From: CAXBBB01 sp963815505
Lineage (GTDB): Bacteria > Bacteroidota > Rhodothermia > Rhodothermales > BA12
Assembly (NCBI GenBank): GCA_963815505.1
Contig: CAWFGU010000010.1
Coordinates: forward strand, 86,335-150,334
Reading direction: 5' to 3'
DNA: 64,000 nt
Position numbers and translations under genes: made by a program
Part shown: piece after piece, positions 17,909 to 25,177 of the stretch
How the letters are laid out: every line of letters begins with the position of its first letter
Numbering within the stretch: the first letter of the stretch is position 1
Notes under the pieces: model-generated
Told to the model about the DNA's origin: nothing
What the model saw: only the letters and a program-made list of their open reading frames with translations
Database searches by the model: none

Positions 17909-19048
17909 ATGAATGCACTCGACGAAGCGCTCGACGCTCGACTCGACACGCCAGCCGACCGTGAGGCGATCCGCGACCGCCTGGCAACGGATCCTGCGTT
18001 CGCTGCCGCTTTTGCCCGCGCCACTCGTCTGCTGCGTGTGTGCCGTGACGATGTGGACGCTCGCGTGCCCCCGTCAGCATTCGTCCTGGACGCGCTCGAA
18101 GCTCAGGGATGTGCCGATGCTCTCTCTGGGGCAGAGCGCGCCGTGCTCACCGACGTCAAAGCGGAACTCGAGACCGCTGACGACGGCGCCCCCGAAACCG
18201 CCATCCGATCGCGCAGTCACGCCGATGCCGACTTCTTCTCGCAGTGCTGGGTCGAAGCTGCCCTATCGGCGCGTAAGCAGCGTGTCGATCGTGAGGCAGT
18301 GCGCAGCGTTCGGCGTGGCCGCACGTCTAGCCGCTGGGTCTGGCGGACAGCCGTCGGCGCGGCGTTGGTGGCTTTCGCCGTGCTGGCCGTCCTTCTCGTG
18401 CAGCGAGACCTTGGTACGACTACGATCCGCGTCGCCGAGAACGAAACGGCTCGGCTCGTCACCCTTGCCGATGGATCGACCGCGCGCCTGTATCCTGGGT
18501 CGACACTGAGCTACGTCGATCCCACGTCGCGCTCGCCATTTGGCCGGAGCGTGTCGCTCCAGGGCCGAGCCCTGTTCGACGTGACGAGCGGCTCGACATT
18601 CATCGTGCGTACCGACGAAGCGCGTATCTCTGTGCTGGGCACCACGTTCGCCGTCAACGACGAGGCGCAGGAAACTACCGTCACGCTGATCGATGGACGT
18701 TTGGTCGTTTCCTCCGTCGAAGCTGCCGACCGCGTCGTCACGCTCGAGTCGGGTGAATTCAGCCGCGTCCGATCGGGCGCGTTTCCGACGACGCCGCAGC
18801 CTCTGGTCCTGGGCGAAACGCTGGCGTGGAGCGGCGTGCTTTTTTTCCGCGAGACGACCATGCGAGACGCTGTGAGCCGTATTTCGAGCCGTTTCGGAGT
18901 CACTGTCAGCGTGTCGAGCGCGCTAGCAGACGAGCCGGTGACGGCGACGTTTCAGCCGGATGAAACGGTCGAGGACGTACTGGGCGCTCTTGCGTTGACA
19001 CTCGGCGCCAATGTGGAGACGATGGACGACGGCTACTCTATCCGGTAA
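17909..19048 (+). CDS. FecR-family anti-sigma factor with C-terminal STN-like domain
   Basis: This is a membrane-spanning regulator of 379 residues. The cytoplasmic N-terminus (1-145), expected to hold the sigma factor, precedes a single helix (VWRTAVGAALVAFAVLAVLLV). The periplasmic FecR domain follows with its signature (VTLADGSTARLYPGSTLSY, GRALFDVTS, ISVLGTTFAVND). The last 70 residues (MRDAVSRISSRFGVTVSVSS to the end) match the DUF4974/STN module that contacts TonB-dependent receptors. It pairs with the sigma gene just upstream. RseP in this window is a candidate for its regulated cleavage by family analogy only. Confidence 0.88.
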   Translation: MNALDEALDARLDTPADREAIRDRLATDPAFAAAFARATRLLRVCRDDVDARVPPSAFVLDALEAQGCADALSGAERAVLTDVKAELETADDGAPETAIRSRSHADADFFSQCWVEAALSARKQRVDREAVRSVRRGRTSSRWVWRTAVGAALVAFAVLAVLLVQRDLGTTTIRVAENETARLVTLADGSTARLYPGSTLSYVDPTSRSPFGRSVSLQGRALFDVTSGSTFIVRTDEARISVLGTTFAVNDEAQETTVTLIDGRLVVSSVEAADRVVTLESGEFSRVRSGAFPTTPQPLVLGETLAWSGVLFFRETTMRDAVSRISSRFGVTVSVSSALADEPVTATFQPDETVEDVLGALALTLGANVETMDDGYSIR

Positions 19049-19139
19049 CTTCCAGCCGGATGCAGGCGCAATAGTAGTACGTGCAATAGACGCGCGCCGA
19101 AAGCCGAAGAAAGTCAGTCCTTTGGCTTGCACTTCTGTG

Positions 19140-19222
19140 TGCGAGAGGGGGGACTCGAACCCCCACGGGTGTTACCCCACCAGATCCTAAATCTGGCGCG
19201 TCTGCCATTTCGCCACTCTCGC
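19140..19222 (-). tRNA. tRNA-Leu (anticodon TAG)
   Basis: On the minus strand the acceptor arms GCGAGAG (19216-19222) and CTCTCGC (19141-19147) pair. The anticodon stem is CCAGA/TCTGG with the loop TTTAGGA, giving anticodon TAG for CTA codons. The T arm is GGGGGTTCGAGTCCCCC. A long variable arm (TGGGGTAACACCCG) is typical of leucine tRNAs. The discriminator base is A (19140) and CCA is not encoded. Confidence 0.96.
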
Positions 19223-19331
19223 TAGGAAGAACTTAAGATAGCTTGAAAGGGCGCCCATACTTGGCATTGACCTCCTTGGACGTGCGGTGAATGTGTGAAA
19301 AACAGCCGTTTTGCGCGCACGTAGTTGTAAT

Positions 19332-19380
19332 CAGACATGTCTGCTCGCTTGCGACGCAGGTGAAGAGTGTATATTTACAC
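19332..19380 (+). promoter_or_regulatory. putative promoter with two operator-like dyads
   Basis: Two inverted repeats lie upstream of the small basic protein gene. One is a perfect 12-base palindrome CAGACATGTCTG (19332-19343). The other is GTGTA-TATT-TACAC (19367-19380), which overlaps a TATATT box (19370-19375). A TTGCGA box (19349-19354) sits 15 bases upstream of it. The layout suggests a regulated promoter with operators at the -35 side and over the -10. The spacing is short for a standard promoter, so this remains a proposal. Confidence 0.4.
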
Positions 19381-19425
19381 CATGTCATTTCTGGCATATC
19401 CCACTCACACTTCTACCACATTACA

Positions 19426-19725
19426 ATGGCAAAGAAAGTCGCATTTCAGACAGTCGACACAGAAGAGATGAACCAGGTTCTCGCAGAATCGCGTAGCGGT
19501 CGCGGAGGACGTAGGTCCAAGTACACTCCTGTGAAGGAAGCAATCGAAGGTCTCGAAGGAGACAAAGCGCTTCATCTCAAACTGACCAAGTCGGAAGTGC
19601 AGGGCGTTCGTCAGTATCTGCGGAAGCATTTTGGTAAGTCGCTCAAAGTGGTGTCGAGCGCGGTCAAGGACTCCAAAGATCAGTATCACGTTTTCGTCAA
19701 GCCGATCGACGAGGACAGCAAATAA
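19426..19725 (+). CDS. small basic protein of unknown function
   Basis: This is a 99-residue lysine/arginine-rich protein with no family I can name. The N-terminal third (EEMNQVLAESRSGRGGRRSK) is flexible and basic. The rest looks like a small alpha/beta fold (YTPVKEAIEGLEGDKALHLK, then LTKSEVQGVRQYLRKHFGK and KDSKDQYHVFVKP). The composition suggests nucleic-acid binding, which is inference. The ATG at 19426 follows a promoter-like region with two dyads. A strong terminator follows the stop, so it is a one-gene unit. GC content is lower than in the neighbours. Confidence 0.75.
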   Translation: MAKKVAFQTVDTEEMNQVLAESRSGRGGRRSKYTPVKEAIEGLEGDKALHLKLTKSEVQGVRQYLRKHFGKSLKVVSSAVKDSKDQYHVFVKPIDEDSK

Positions 19726-19748
19726 GCAGCTTCGATTCGTTGCTACTG

Positions 19749-19778
19749 GCGGCGCACCTCTCGGGGTGCGCCGCTTTT
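19749..19778 (+). terminator. Rho-independent terminator
   Basis: Perfect 10-base arms GCGGCGCACC (19749-19758) and GGTGCGCCGC (19765-19774) enclose a six-base loop and are followed by TTTT. It lies 23 bases after the stop of the small basic protein gene. Confidence 0.9.
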
Positions 19779-19862
19779 GCGTTTCTATGCGCTCTTTCTC
19801 GCGGTCGGGCAAACCCCTAGCTCTAGCGCGCGTCTATTGACTCCCTCGTCTCAACGTACGGT

Positions 19863-22094
19863 ATGATCCGCTTTCCGCGCTCGCTGATTCTCCTCCTCGT
19901 CGTTCTGCTCAGTTCGTGTAGTGCTCCGCGCGAAGTGGCAACCGTTACCGAGCGGCCCATCCCGCGCTATGCCGAACGCAACGCGCGCGACTCGGCGCGG
20001 GTGGCGATGCGAGAGGAAGTCGCCGCGTCTCTTCCTCAGGTGGATGTCCCGGAAGCGCCGCTCGGCCGCATGCGGCTGCTCGAGGACGAGCGCACCCAAC
20101 TGGCGTTCGCTCAGACGTACGGCATCGTGCCCGATACGGTCTGGTACGCCCGTGCGCGGCGCGGTGCTCTCCGGTTCGGCGGCGGGTGCTCCGCCTCATT
20201 CGTCTCGCCACGCGGCCTGGTGATGACCAATCACCACTGCGCGCGTGAGCATCTGGAGGCGGCCTCGCGAAGCGGGGAGCAGCTGGTGCGCGATGGCTTT
20301 CTGGCGAGTGCGACGGGCGATGAGCGTCGGGTGCCCGACCTCGAAGTCGAGCAACTCATACGCATCGAAGACGTGACGCGCGACGTGCTTCGCGGAGCAG
20401 GTCGCCGCGCCGGGGCCGCCGAATACGAGACCGCACTCTCGAATACCATTCAGCGCATCCAGACGGCGCGAAACGACCGCATTCAGTCGCGCGATTCGAG
20501 CCTGAGCGTTCAGGTCGTCCGGCTCGAGGGTGGGGCCCGGTTCAGCGCGTATACGTACCGAACCTACGACGACGTGCGCCTCGTCATGGCTCCGCACGAG
20601 CAGGCAGGCTTCTTCGGCGGCGATGCGGACAACTTTACTTTTCCGCGCTACACGTTCGATCTGGCGTTTTTCCGTGTGTACGACGGCGATGTCCCGCTCG
20701 AAAGCCCCGACTTCTTCGCTTGGAACCCCGATGGCGCGCAGGTCGGGCAGCCCGTCTTCGTAGTTGGAAACCCCGGCACGACGTTGCGCCTGACGACGGC
20801 AGACAAGCTCTCTTACCTGCTCGAAGTCGAATTGCCCAATCAGAGGGCCGCGCTCGGACGGCGTATCGCACTTGTCGACAGTTTGATGAGTGTGAACGCA
20901 TCGGTCGACAGCGTGGGCGGTTTGCAAAATGCGCTGTTCACGCTGCAAAACACCGACAAGTCGGCTCAGGGCGAGATGGAAGCCTTGGGGCGCGAGGTGA
21001 TCGCTCAGAGGCGCACACTGGATCAGCGGTTGCAGGACTCGCTCGCCACCGACGGTGACGCCTCGGATGCGCTCGCGAATCTGTTTCGCGAGATGAACGA
21101 CGTGCAGCGCAGCCGCCGCGCCGTCGCTGATCAGACCAACCCGTTCGTTTTCTTCGCCTCGCCGCCTTTCGACTCTGCGCTGCTTGCCCGCGCCACCTAT
21201 GCCTATTTCGCCGGTCTTTTCCGCCGAGGAGGCGCTCCCCAGGCACGCATCGACGAGTTTATCGAACAGGCGCTGGCCGTTGAGGATCAGCCCGAAGCGT
21301 TGGATCGCGGTCTGCTTCGGCTGCGGCTCGAAGAGATGCAGGCCAACCTGGGTGCCAGGGCCGCGCTGCGTCGCCTGACCGATACGCTCTCCCTCTCCGC
21401 GTACGTCGATACGCTGTTTGCTACGACTGTGCTGGCCGATTCGGCCTCATTCGACTCGCTCCTGCGCTCCGGCTCGTTCAACGCGTCGGTGGAGCCTGCT
21501 GCGGCGCTCGCCGACGCGCTCGTGCCCATCTTCCGCACGACTCTGATTCAAGACTCGGGCTTCGACGACATCGAAGCGGGATTGCAGGTTCGCTTGGCCC
21601 AGGCGACGAGCCGCTACGCCGACTATCCACTCGCCTCAGACGCCACGTTCACCCTACGCGTCAGCGACGGCAACGTGCGCGGCTACGAACAGCCCAGCGG
21701 CGCGTCCGTCGATCCCTTCACTACGCTCGCCGGGCTGTTCGACCGCGCCGACGAGCTCGAAGGTCCGTTTTACGATCTGCCCGATCTGTGGACCAATGCG
21801 CGCGACAGCCTCGACCTGTCTAGCCCTCTCAACCTCGTCACCACGAACGACATCACCGGTGGTAACTCAGGCTCGCCTCTGCTCGACCGCGACCTGCGCG
21901 TCGTCGGGCTAGTGTTCGACTCGAATTACGAAGCGCTGGGAAATGACTACCTCTACCGTCCCGACCGCGCGCGCGCCATCTCGGTCGACGTGCGGGGCAT
22001 GATCGAAGTGCTGCGCGGGGTCTACGGCGCCCAGCGCTTGCTGGACGAATTGGTGTTCGTTCCTGCGTCCGAACCGGCTACGGTCGGCGAGTGA
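19863..22094 (+). CDS. S46-family dipeptidyl peptidase (DPP7/DPP11-like), lipoprotein
   Basis: This is an exported serine peptidase that removes dipeptides from peptide N-termini, typical of Bacteroidota peptide feeding. The N-terminus is a lipoprotein signal (LLVVLLSSCS, lipid Cys at 19). The catalytic His lies in MTNHHC (about 121-126). The nucleophile Ser669 is in GGNSGSP. The position 18 residues after the Ser, which is Arg in Asp/Glu-specific DPP11 and Gly in DPP7, is Ser here (FDSNYE), so acidic specificity is unlikely. At 743 residues it is full length. It overlaps the convergent iPGM-like gene by 17 bases. Confidence 0.92.
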   Translation: MIRFPRSLILLLVVLLSSCSAPREVATVTERPIPRYAERNARDSARVAMREEVAASLPQVDVPEAPLGRMRLLEDERTQLAFAQTYGIVPDTVWYARARRGALRFGGGCSASFVSPRGLVMTNHHCAREHLEAASRSGEQLVRDGFLASATGDERRVPDLEVEQLIRIEDVTRDVLRGAGRRAGAAEYETALSNTIQRIQTARNDRIQSRDSSLSVQVVRLEGGARFSAYTYRTYDDVRLVMAPHEQAGFFGGDADNFTFPRYTFDLAFFRVYDGDVPLESPDFFAWNPDGAQVGQPVFVVGNPGTTLRLTTADKLSYLLEVELPNQRAALGRRIALVDSLMSVNASVDSVGGLQNALFTLQNTDKSAQGEMEALGREVIAQRRTLDQRLQDSLATDGDASDALANLFREMNDVQRSRRAVADQTNPFVFFASPPFDSALLARATYAYFAGLFRRGGAPQARIDEFIEQALAVEDQPEALDRGLLRLRLEEMQANLGARAALRRLTDTLSLSAYVDTLFATTVLADSASFDSLLRSGSFNASVEPAAALADALVPIFRTTLIQDSGFDDIEAGLQVRLAQATSRYADYPLASDATFTLRVSDGNVRGYEQPSGASVDPFTTLAGLFDRADELEGPFYDLPDLWTNARDSLDLSSPLNLVTTNDITGGNSGSPLLDRDLRVVGLVFDSNYEALGNDYLYRPDRARAISVDVRGMIEVLRGVYGAQRLLDELVFVPASEPATVGE

Positions 22095-22995
22095 GCAGGT
22101 CGGAGAGAAGTGGCGTTACGTCGGTCAGGTTGTGAGCGGCGCGCAGGGCAGATGCGCCGTTGCCCATCGAGATCAGTGGGACCGGATTGCGAGTGTGCGG
22201 CTTGACGCTCAGGTCTTCCAGATTGCCGTGATCGCTCGTGACAATCAGCAGGTCGCGTGACGAGTCGAACGCGTGGAGGTAGCCGCCGAACAGTCCGTCG
22301 AGGTCCGAGAGGACAGCGTCGGCGCGTGCGCGGTCGCGGCTGTGGCCTGCTTTGTCGGTGAGGTAGTATTCGAGCAGCGTCACGTCGTTCGCGCGGGCGA
22401 TGCCGTGGAGGCGCTGCCCGGCTTCGTAGGGCGTGAGGAGCGGCACGTCGAGAGCCAATCGCTCGCGCCAAGCGACTCCCGTCAGGTCAGCGGTAAGCGC
22501 GTCGCCGGCGTGCAGGTCTGCCTGGGTGCGCAACCGAACGCCTGCGGCTCGGCACATCCGCGTCGTCGTGCTCCATCGGCCTGTGCGCTCCGAATAAGCG
22601 AAGAAGCGGTCGGGATAGGCGTTAACGAAGGCGAGCCGATGGGAGAGGGCGAGCCGAGCGAACAAGCTTTGGCGTTCGAGTCGATCGCGCGTGGCGCTGT
22701 GCGGATATGGGCCGTAGTGGCGGCCAGCCAGAGCGGGAGCGTTGAAGCCGCCGAACAACGCCGTCTGCCCCGTCCCACTCTGGGGCAGGCCGTCGACACC
22801 CAGGGTGGCGTCGATCGGGCGGACGACGTGGTCGGGTAGGTCGATCGTGTTCAACCTCTCAGTCCAGCGCTGATCTCCGGCGATGCGGGCGAGGTGCGGC
22901 CAATCTGCGTCGAGAGGATTGGTCAAGCCGCTCGGCCCCAGGCCAACACCGTCGACGAAGACAAAGCAAACGTGAGGTCTTCGCCGCTCGGTCAC
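22078..22995 (-). CDS. alkaline-phosphatase-superfamily metalloenzyme (iPGM-like)
   Basis: This is a 305-residue member of the phosphopentomutase/independent phosphoglycerate mutase superfamily. Motifs are CFVFVDGVGLGP (metal-binding Asp), GLPQSGTGQTALFGG (phospho-acceptor Ser or Thr), YYLTDKAGHSRD and VTSDHGNLEDLSVKPHTRNP (metal-binding Asp-His and His). It is much shorter than iPGM (about 510), so the mutase-specific insertion is missing and the reaction is unknown. The GTG start at 22995 overlaps the stop of the upstream dprA-like gene (GTGA). This implies translational coupling and rejects a longer in-frame extension. Confidence 0.82.
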   Translation of the reverse strand: MTERRRPHVCFVFVDGVGLGPSGLTNPLDADWPHLARIAGDQRWTERLNTIDLPDHVVRPIDATLGVDGLPQSGTGQTALFGGFNAPALAGRHYGPYPHSATRDRLERQSLFARLALSHRLAFVNAYPDRFFAYSERTGRWSTTTRMCRAAGVRLRTQADLHAGDALTADLTGVAWRERLALDVPLLTPYEAGQRLHGIARANDVTLLEYYLTDKAGHSRDRARADAVLSDLDGLFGGYLHAFDSSRDLLIVTSDHGNLEDLSVKPHTRNPVPLISMGNGASALRAAHNLTDVTPLLSDLLTRRP

Positions 22996-23858
22996 GACAG
23001 CGCCTCCCACAACGCATCGGGGTTTAGCGGCGGAGCGTTCTCGACATTCGAGCGGACGAGGAGCGCTTGGACGGCGCCCCCGATGCGCTCCTCGCCGCTG
23101 ACGTGGCGTTCGAGCGTGTGGAGTAAGTGCGAGCCGGGAGCCGGATCGAACACGACGCACGCCGTCGACAGCGCCATCCGCACCCGGCTCGCCTCGGACT
23201 GATCGTGGCCGAACGGCCCATGGTCCATGGCGAACGGCGACACGACCAGTCCGCCGCCGCGGGCCGTCTCGACGACCGAGGGGCGCAACTGAGGCAGAAT
23301 CTTCGATAGCCCGGCGCCAGGCACGCCGATGCCTCCGCCTGCGCGTTTGAGCGTCGCCACGTCGAAGCCATCGTCCATCGCGCAGAGCACGACGATGCCG
23401 CGATGGCTCGCCTCGGCGGCCAGTGATTGGGCTGCTTCAAAGGCCTCCGGCGACAACCCAGCCGAGCCGAGCAGTGCCAGGGTGGGGCGCGAGAGTACAG
23501 CAGCGTCTCCAAAGGCTCGGAGCACGGCTGGGCGCCTGGAAGCGGCCAATCGGTCCAGCCCACTGGGCCAGTGTGGGTGGTGTGGCGAGAGCAGGGTGAC
23601 GCGCTGGCGGGTTCGCGCTTCGATCTCGCGGTCGGCAACGGCCAGGTGCTCGGCGAAGCGTGCCGGGTCGTGGAGCAGTTCGGCAAGGTCAGCGGCTCTT
23701 GAGACGCCTTTGAGCCTGTGCCCGAGTTGCTCGCGAGGCAGGGCTAGTAGGTCGTCGTAGCGATGCGCGTGGTGCAGGATTCGGTGGACTGTCGCTCGGC
23801 CGACGCCGGGCACGTCGAGAAGCGCGAGGGTGAGGCGGACGGCAGGGGAGTCATTCAT
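22992..23858 (-). CDS. divergent DprA-like protein
   Basis: This protein of 288 residues has an N-terminal helix-hairpin-helix region (LALLDVPGVGRATVHRIL) followed by a Rossmann-like domain arranged as in DprA (LALLGSAGLSPEAFEAAQSL, IVVLCAMDDGFDVATL, GLVVSPFAMDHGPFGHDQS). The DprA hallmark GSR and the GID..AH and RNRIISGLS motifs are changed or absent, so single-strand DNA/RecA loading is doubtful. The start at 23858 (MNDSPAVRLT) is picked over an upstream extension. The gene is coupled to the downstream iPGM-like gene. Confidence 0.65.
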   Translation of the reverse strand: MNDSPAVRLTLALLDVPGVGRATVHRILHHAHRYDDLLALPREQLGHRLKGVSRAADLAELLHDPARFAEHLAVADREIEARTRQRVTLLSPHHPHWPSGLDRLAASRRPAVLRAFGDAAVLSRPTLALLGSAGLSPEAFEAAQSLAAEASHRGIVVLCAMDDGFDVATLKRAGGGIGVPGAGLSKILPQLRPSVVETARGGGLVVSPFAMDHGPFGHDQSEASRVRMALSTACVVFDPAPGSHLLHTLERHVSGEERIGGAVQALLVRSNVENAPPLNPDALWEALS

Positions 23859-23968
23859 CGGGGGTCTACGTTTGCCCACCGATTCTCGTTCGAGAGGGTT
23901 GCAGTCAATCGTGCCGGGCATCGGCCGCGCCCTACTTTTCGGTGTCACCACTCACTACCGCTCAATCC

Positions 23969-25156
23969 ATGTCCGAACCGCTGATGCGCCGTCTGCGACG
24001 GATGCTTGACCAGGCGCGCGCGCAGCCCGAGGCGACGGCTCTGGTGCTGGGCGGCGGAGGCGCGCGGGCGGCGTACCAGGCAGGCGTCGTGCGCTACGTC
24101 GCCGAAACGTACTCCGACTCGGCCATCGACATCGTGACCGGCACATCGGCCGGAGCGATCAACGCGGCGCAGCTGGCCTGCTCAGCATCCGGGCCGCGCA
24201 GTCACGTGGCCGACGACCTGTGCTCTGCGTGGCGCGAAATCGACGGAGCCAACGTATTCGAGTCGGTTTCTTCGGGGCAACTGGCACGCGCCATCGTGGG
24301 CATGACCACAGGGCAGCGCTGGATCGGAGGCAAGTCGATGCGCGCTTTGGTCGACACGCACCCGCTGCGGCAGTACCTCTCCGCCCGCCTCGAAACCGAC
24401 GCCGACGGAGTCCTCGTTCAGGCCCGCCGCAACGTAGAGGAGGGGCACTTGCGGTGTTTTGCCCTGGCGACAACCGACTATGGTTCGGGGCAGAACGTGA
24501 CGTGGTACCAGTCGGGCGAACCGGTCCAGCCTTGGGAGCGGCAGAACCGCATCGGGCGGCCCGCTACGCTCACGCTCGACCATATCATGGCGTCGACAGC
24601 GCTTCCGCTCCTATTTCCCGCTGTTCAGATCGGAGACGACTGGCATGGCGACGGCGGCATCCGGCAGGCGGCGCCGCTCTCTCCGGCGATTCATCTGGGC
24701 GCCACGCGCGTGCTTGCGATTTCGACGCGCTACGACCGCTCGTCGGCCGAAGCCCAGGCGCACGCGGTCGAGGGCTACCCGTCGGCGGCGCAAATTCTGG
24801 GCGTGCTGTTCAACGCCGTGTTTCTCGACGTACTCGACCAGGACATCGACCGGTTCGGACGGATGAACGAATTGCTAGCCGACATGCCCCACGCCTCCCG
24901 GCGAGGCATGCGGCCGATCCGGCTGCTCGCACTCCGTCCGTCGCGCGATATCGGGCGGATGGCGGCGCAGTTCAACGTGTCGCTGGACGGCGCGCTGGGC
25001 TGGATCGCGGGCGGATTGGGCGGTGGGGCAGAGGAAAGCCCCGATTGGCTGAGCATGATTTTGTTCGACGGCGCGTTCGCAGAGCAACTTATGGACCTGG
25101 GATACGAAGACGCCCGCACGAGGCGCGACCAACTCGACGCCTTCTTCGCCGACTGA
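23969..25156 (+). CDS. patatin-like phospholipase
   Basis: This is a serine lipid acyl hydrolase of 395 residues. The oxyanion hole is LVLGGGGARAAYQAG, the nucleophile elbow is GTSAGAINA, and the catalytic Asp is in WHGDGGIRQAAPLSPAI. These three form the Ser-Asp dyad arrangement of the patatin family. It has no clear signal peptide. The long C-terminal part (from about 260) is less conserved. The ATG at 23969 is preferred over the GTG at 23942, which lies in leader sequence. The gene is 21 bases upstream of the DUF5686 gene, so it probably shares its transcript. Confidence 0.9.
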   Translation: MSEPLMRRLRRMLDQARAQPEATALVLGGGGARAAYQAGVVRYVAETYSDSAIDIVTGTSAGAINAAQLACSASGPRSHVADDLCSAWREIDGANVFESVSSGQLARAIVGMTTGQRWIGGKSMRALVDTHPLRQYLSARLETDADGVLVQARRNVEEGHLRCFALATTDYGSGQNVTWYQSGEPVQPWERQNRIGRPATLTLDHIMASTALPLLFPAVQIGDDWHGDGGIRQAAPLSPAIHLGATRVLAISTRYDRSSAEAQAHAVEGYPSAAQILGVLFNAVFLDVLDQDIDRFGRMNELLADMPHASRRGMRPIRLLALRPSRDIGRMAAQFNVSLDGALGWIAGGLGGGAEESPDWLSMILFDGAFAEQLMDLGYEDARTRRDQLDAFFAD

Positions 25157-25177
25157 CCCGCCCGCACAACCGCCCTC

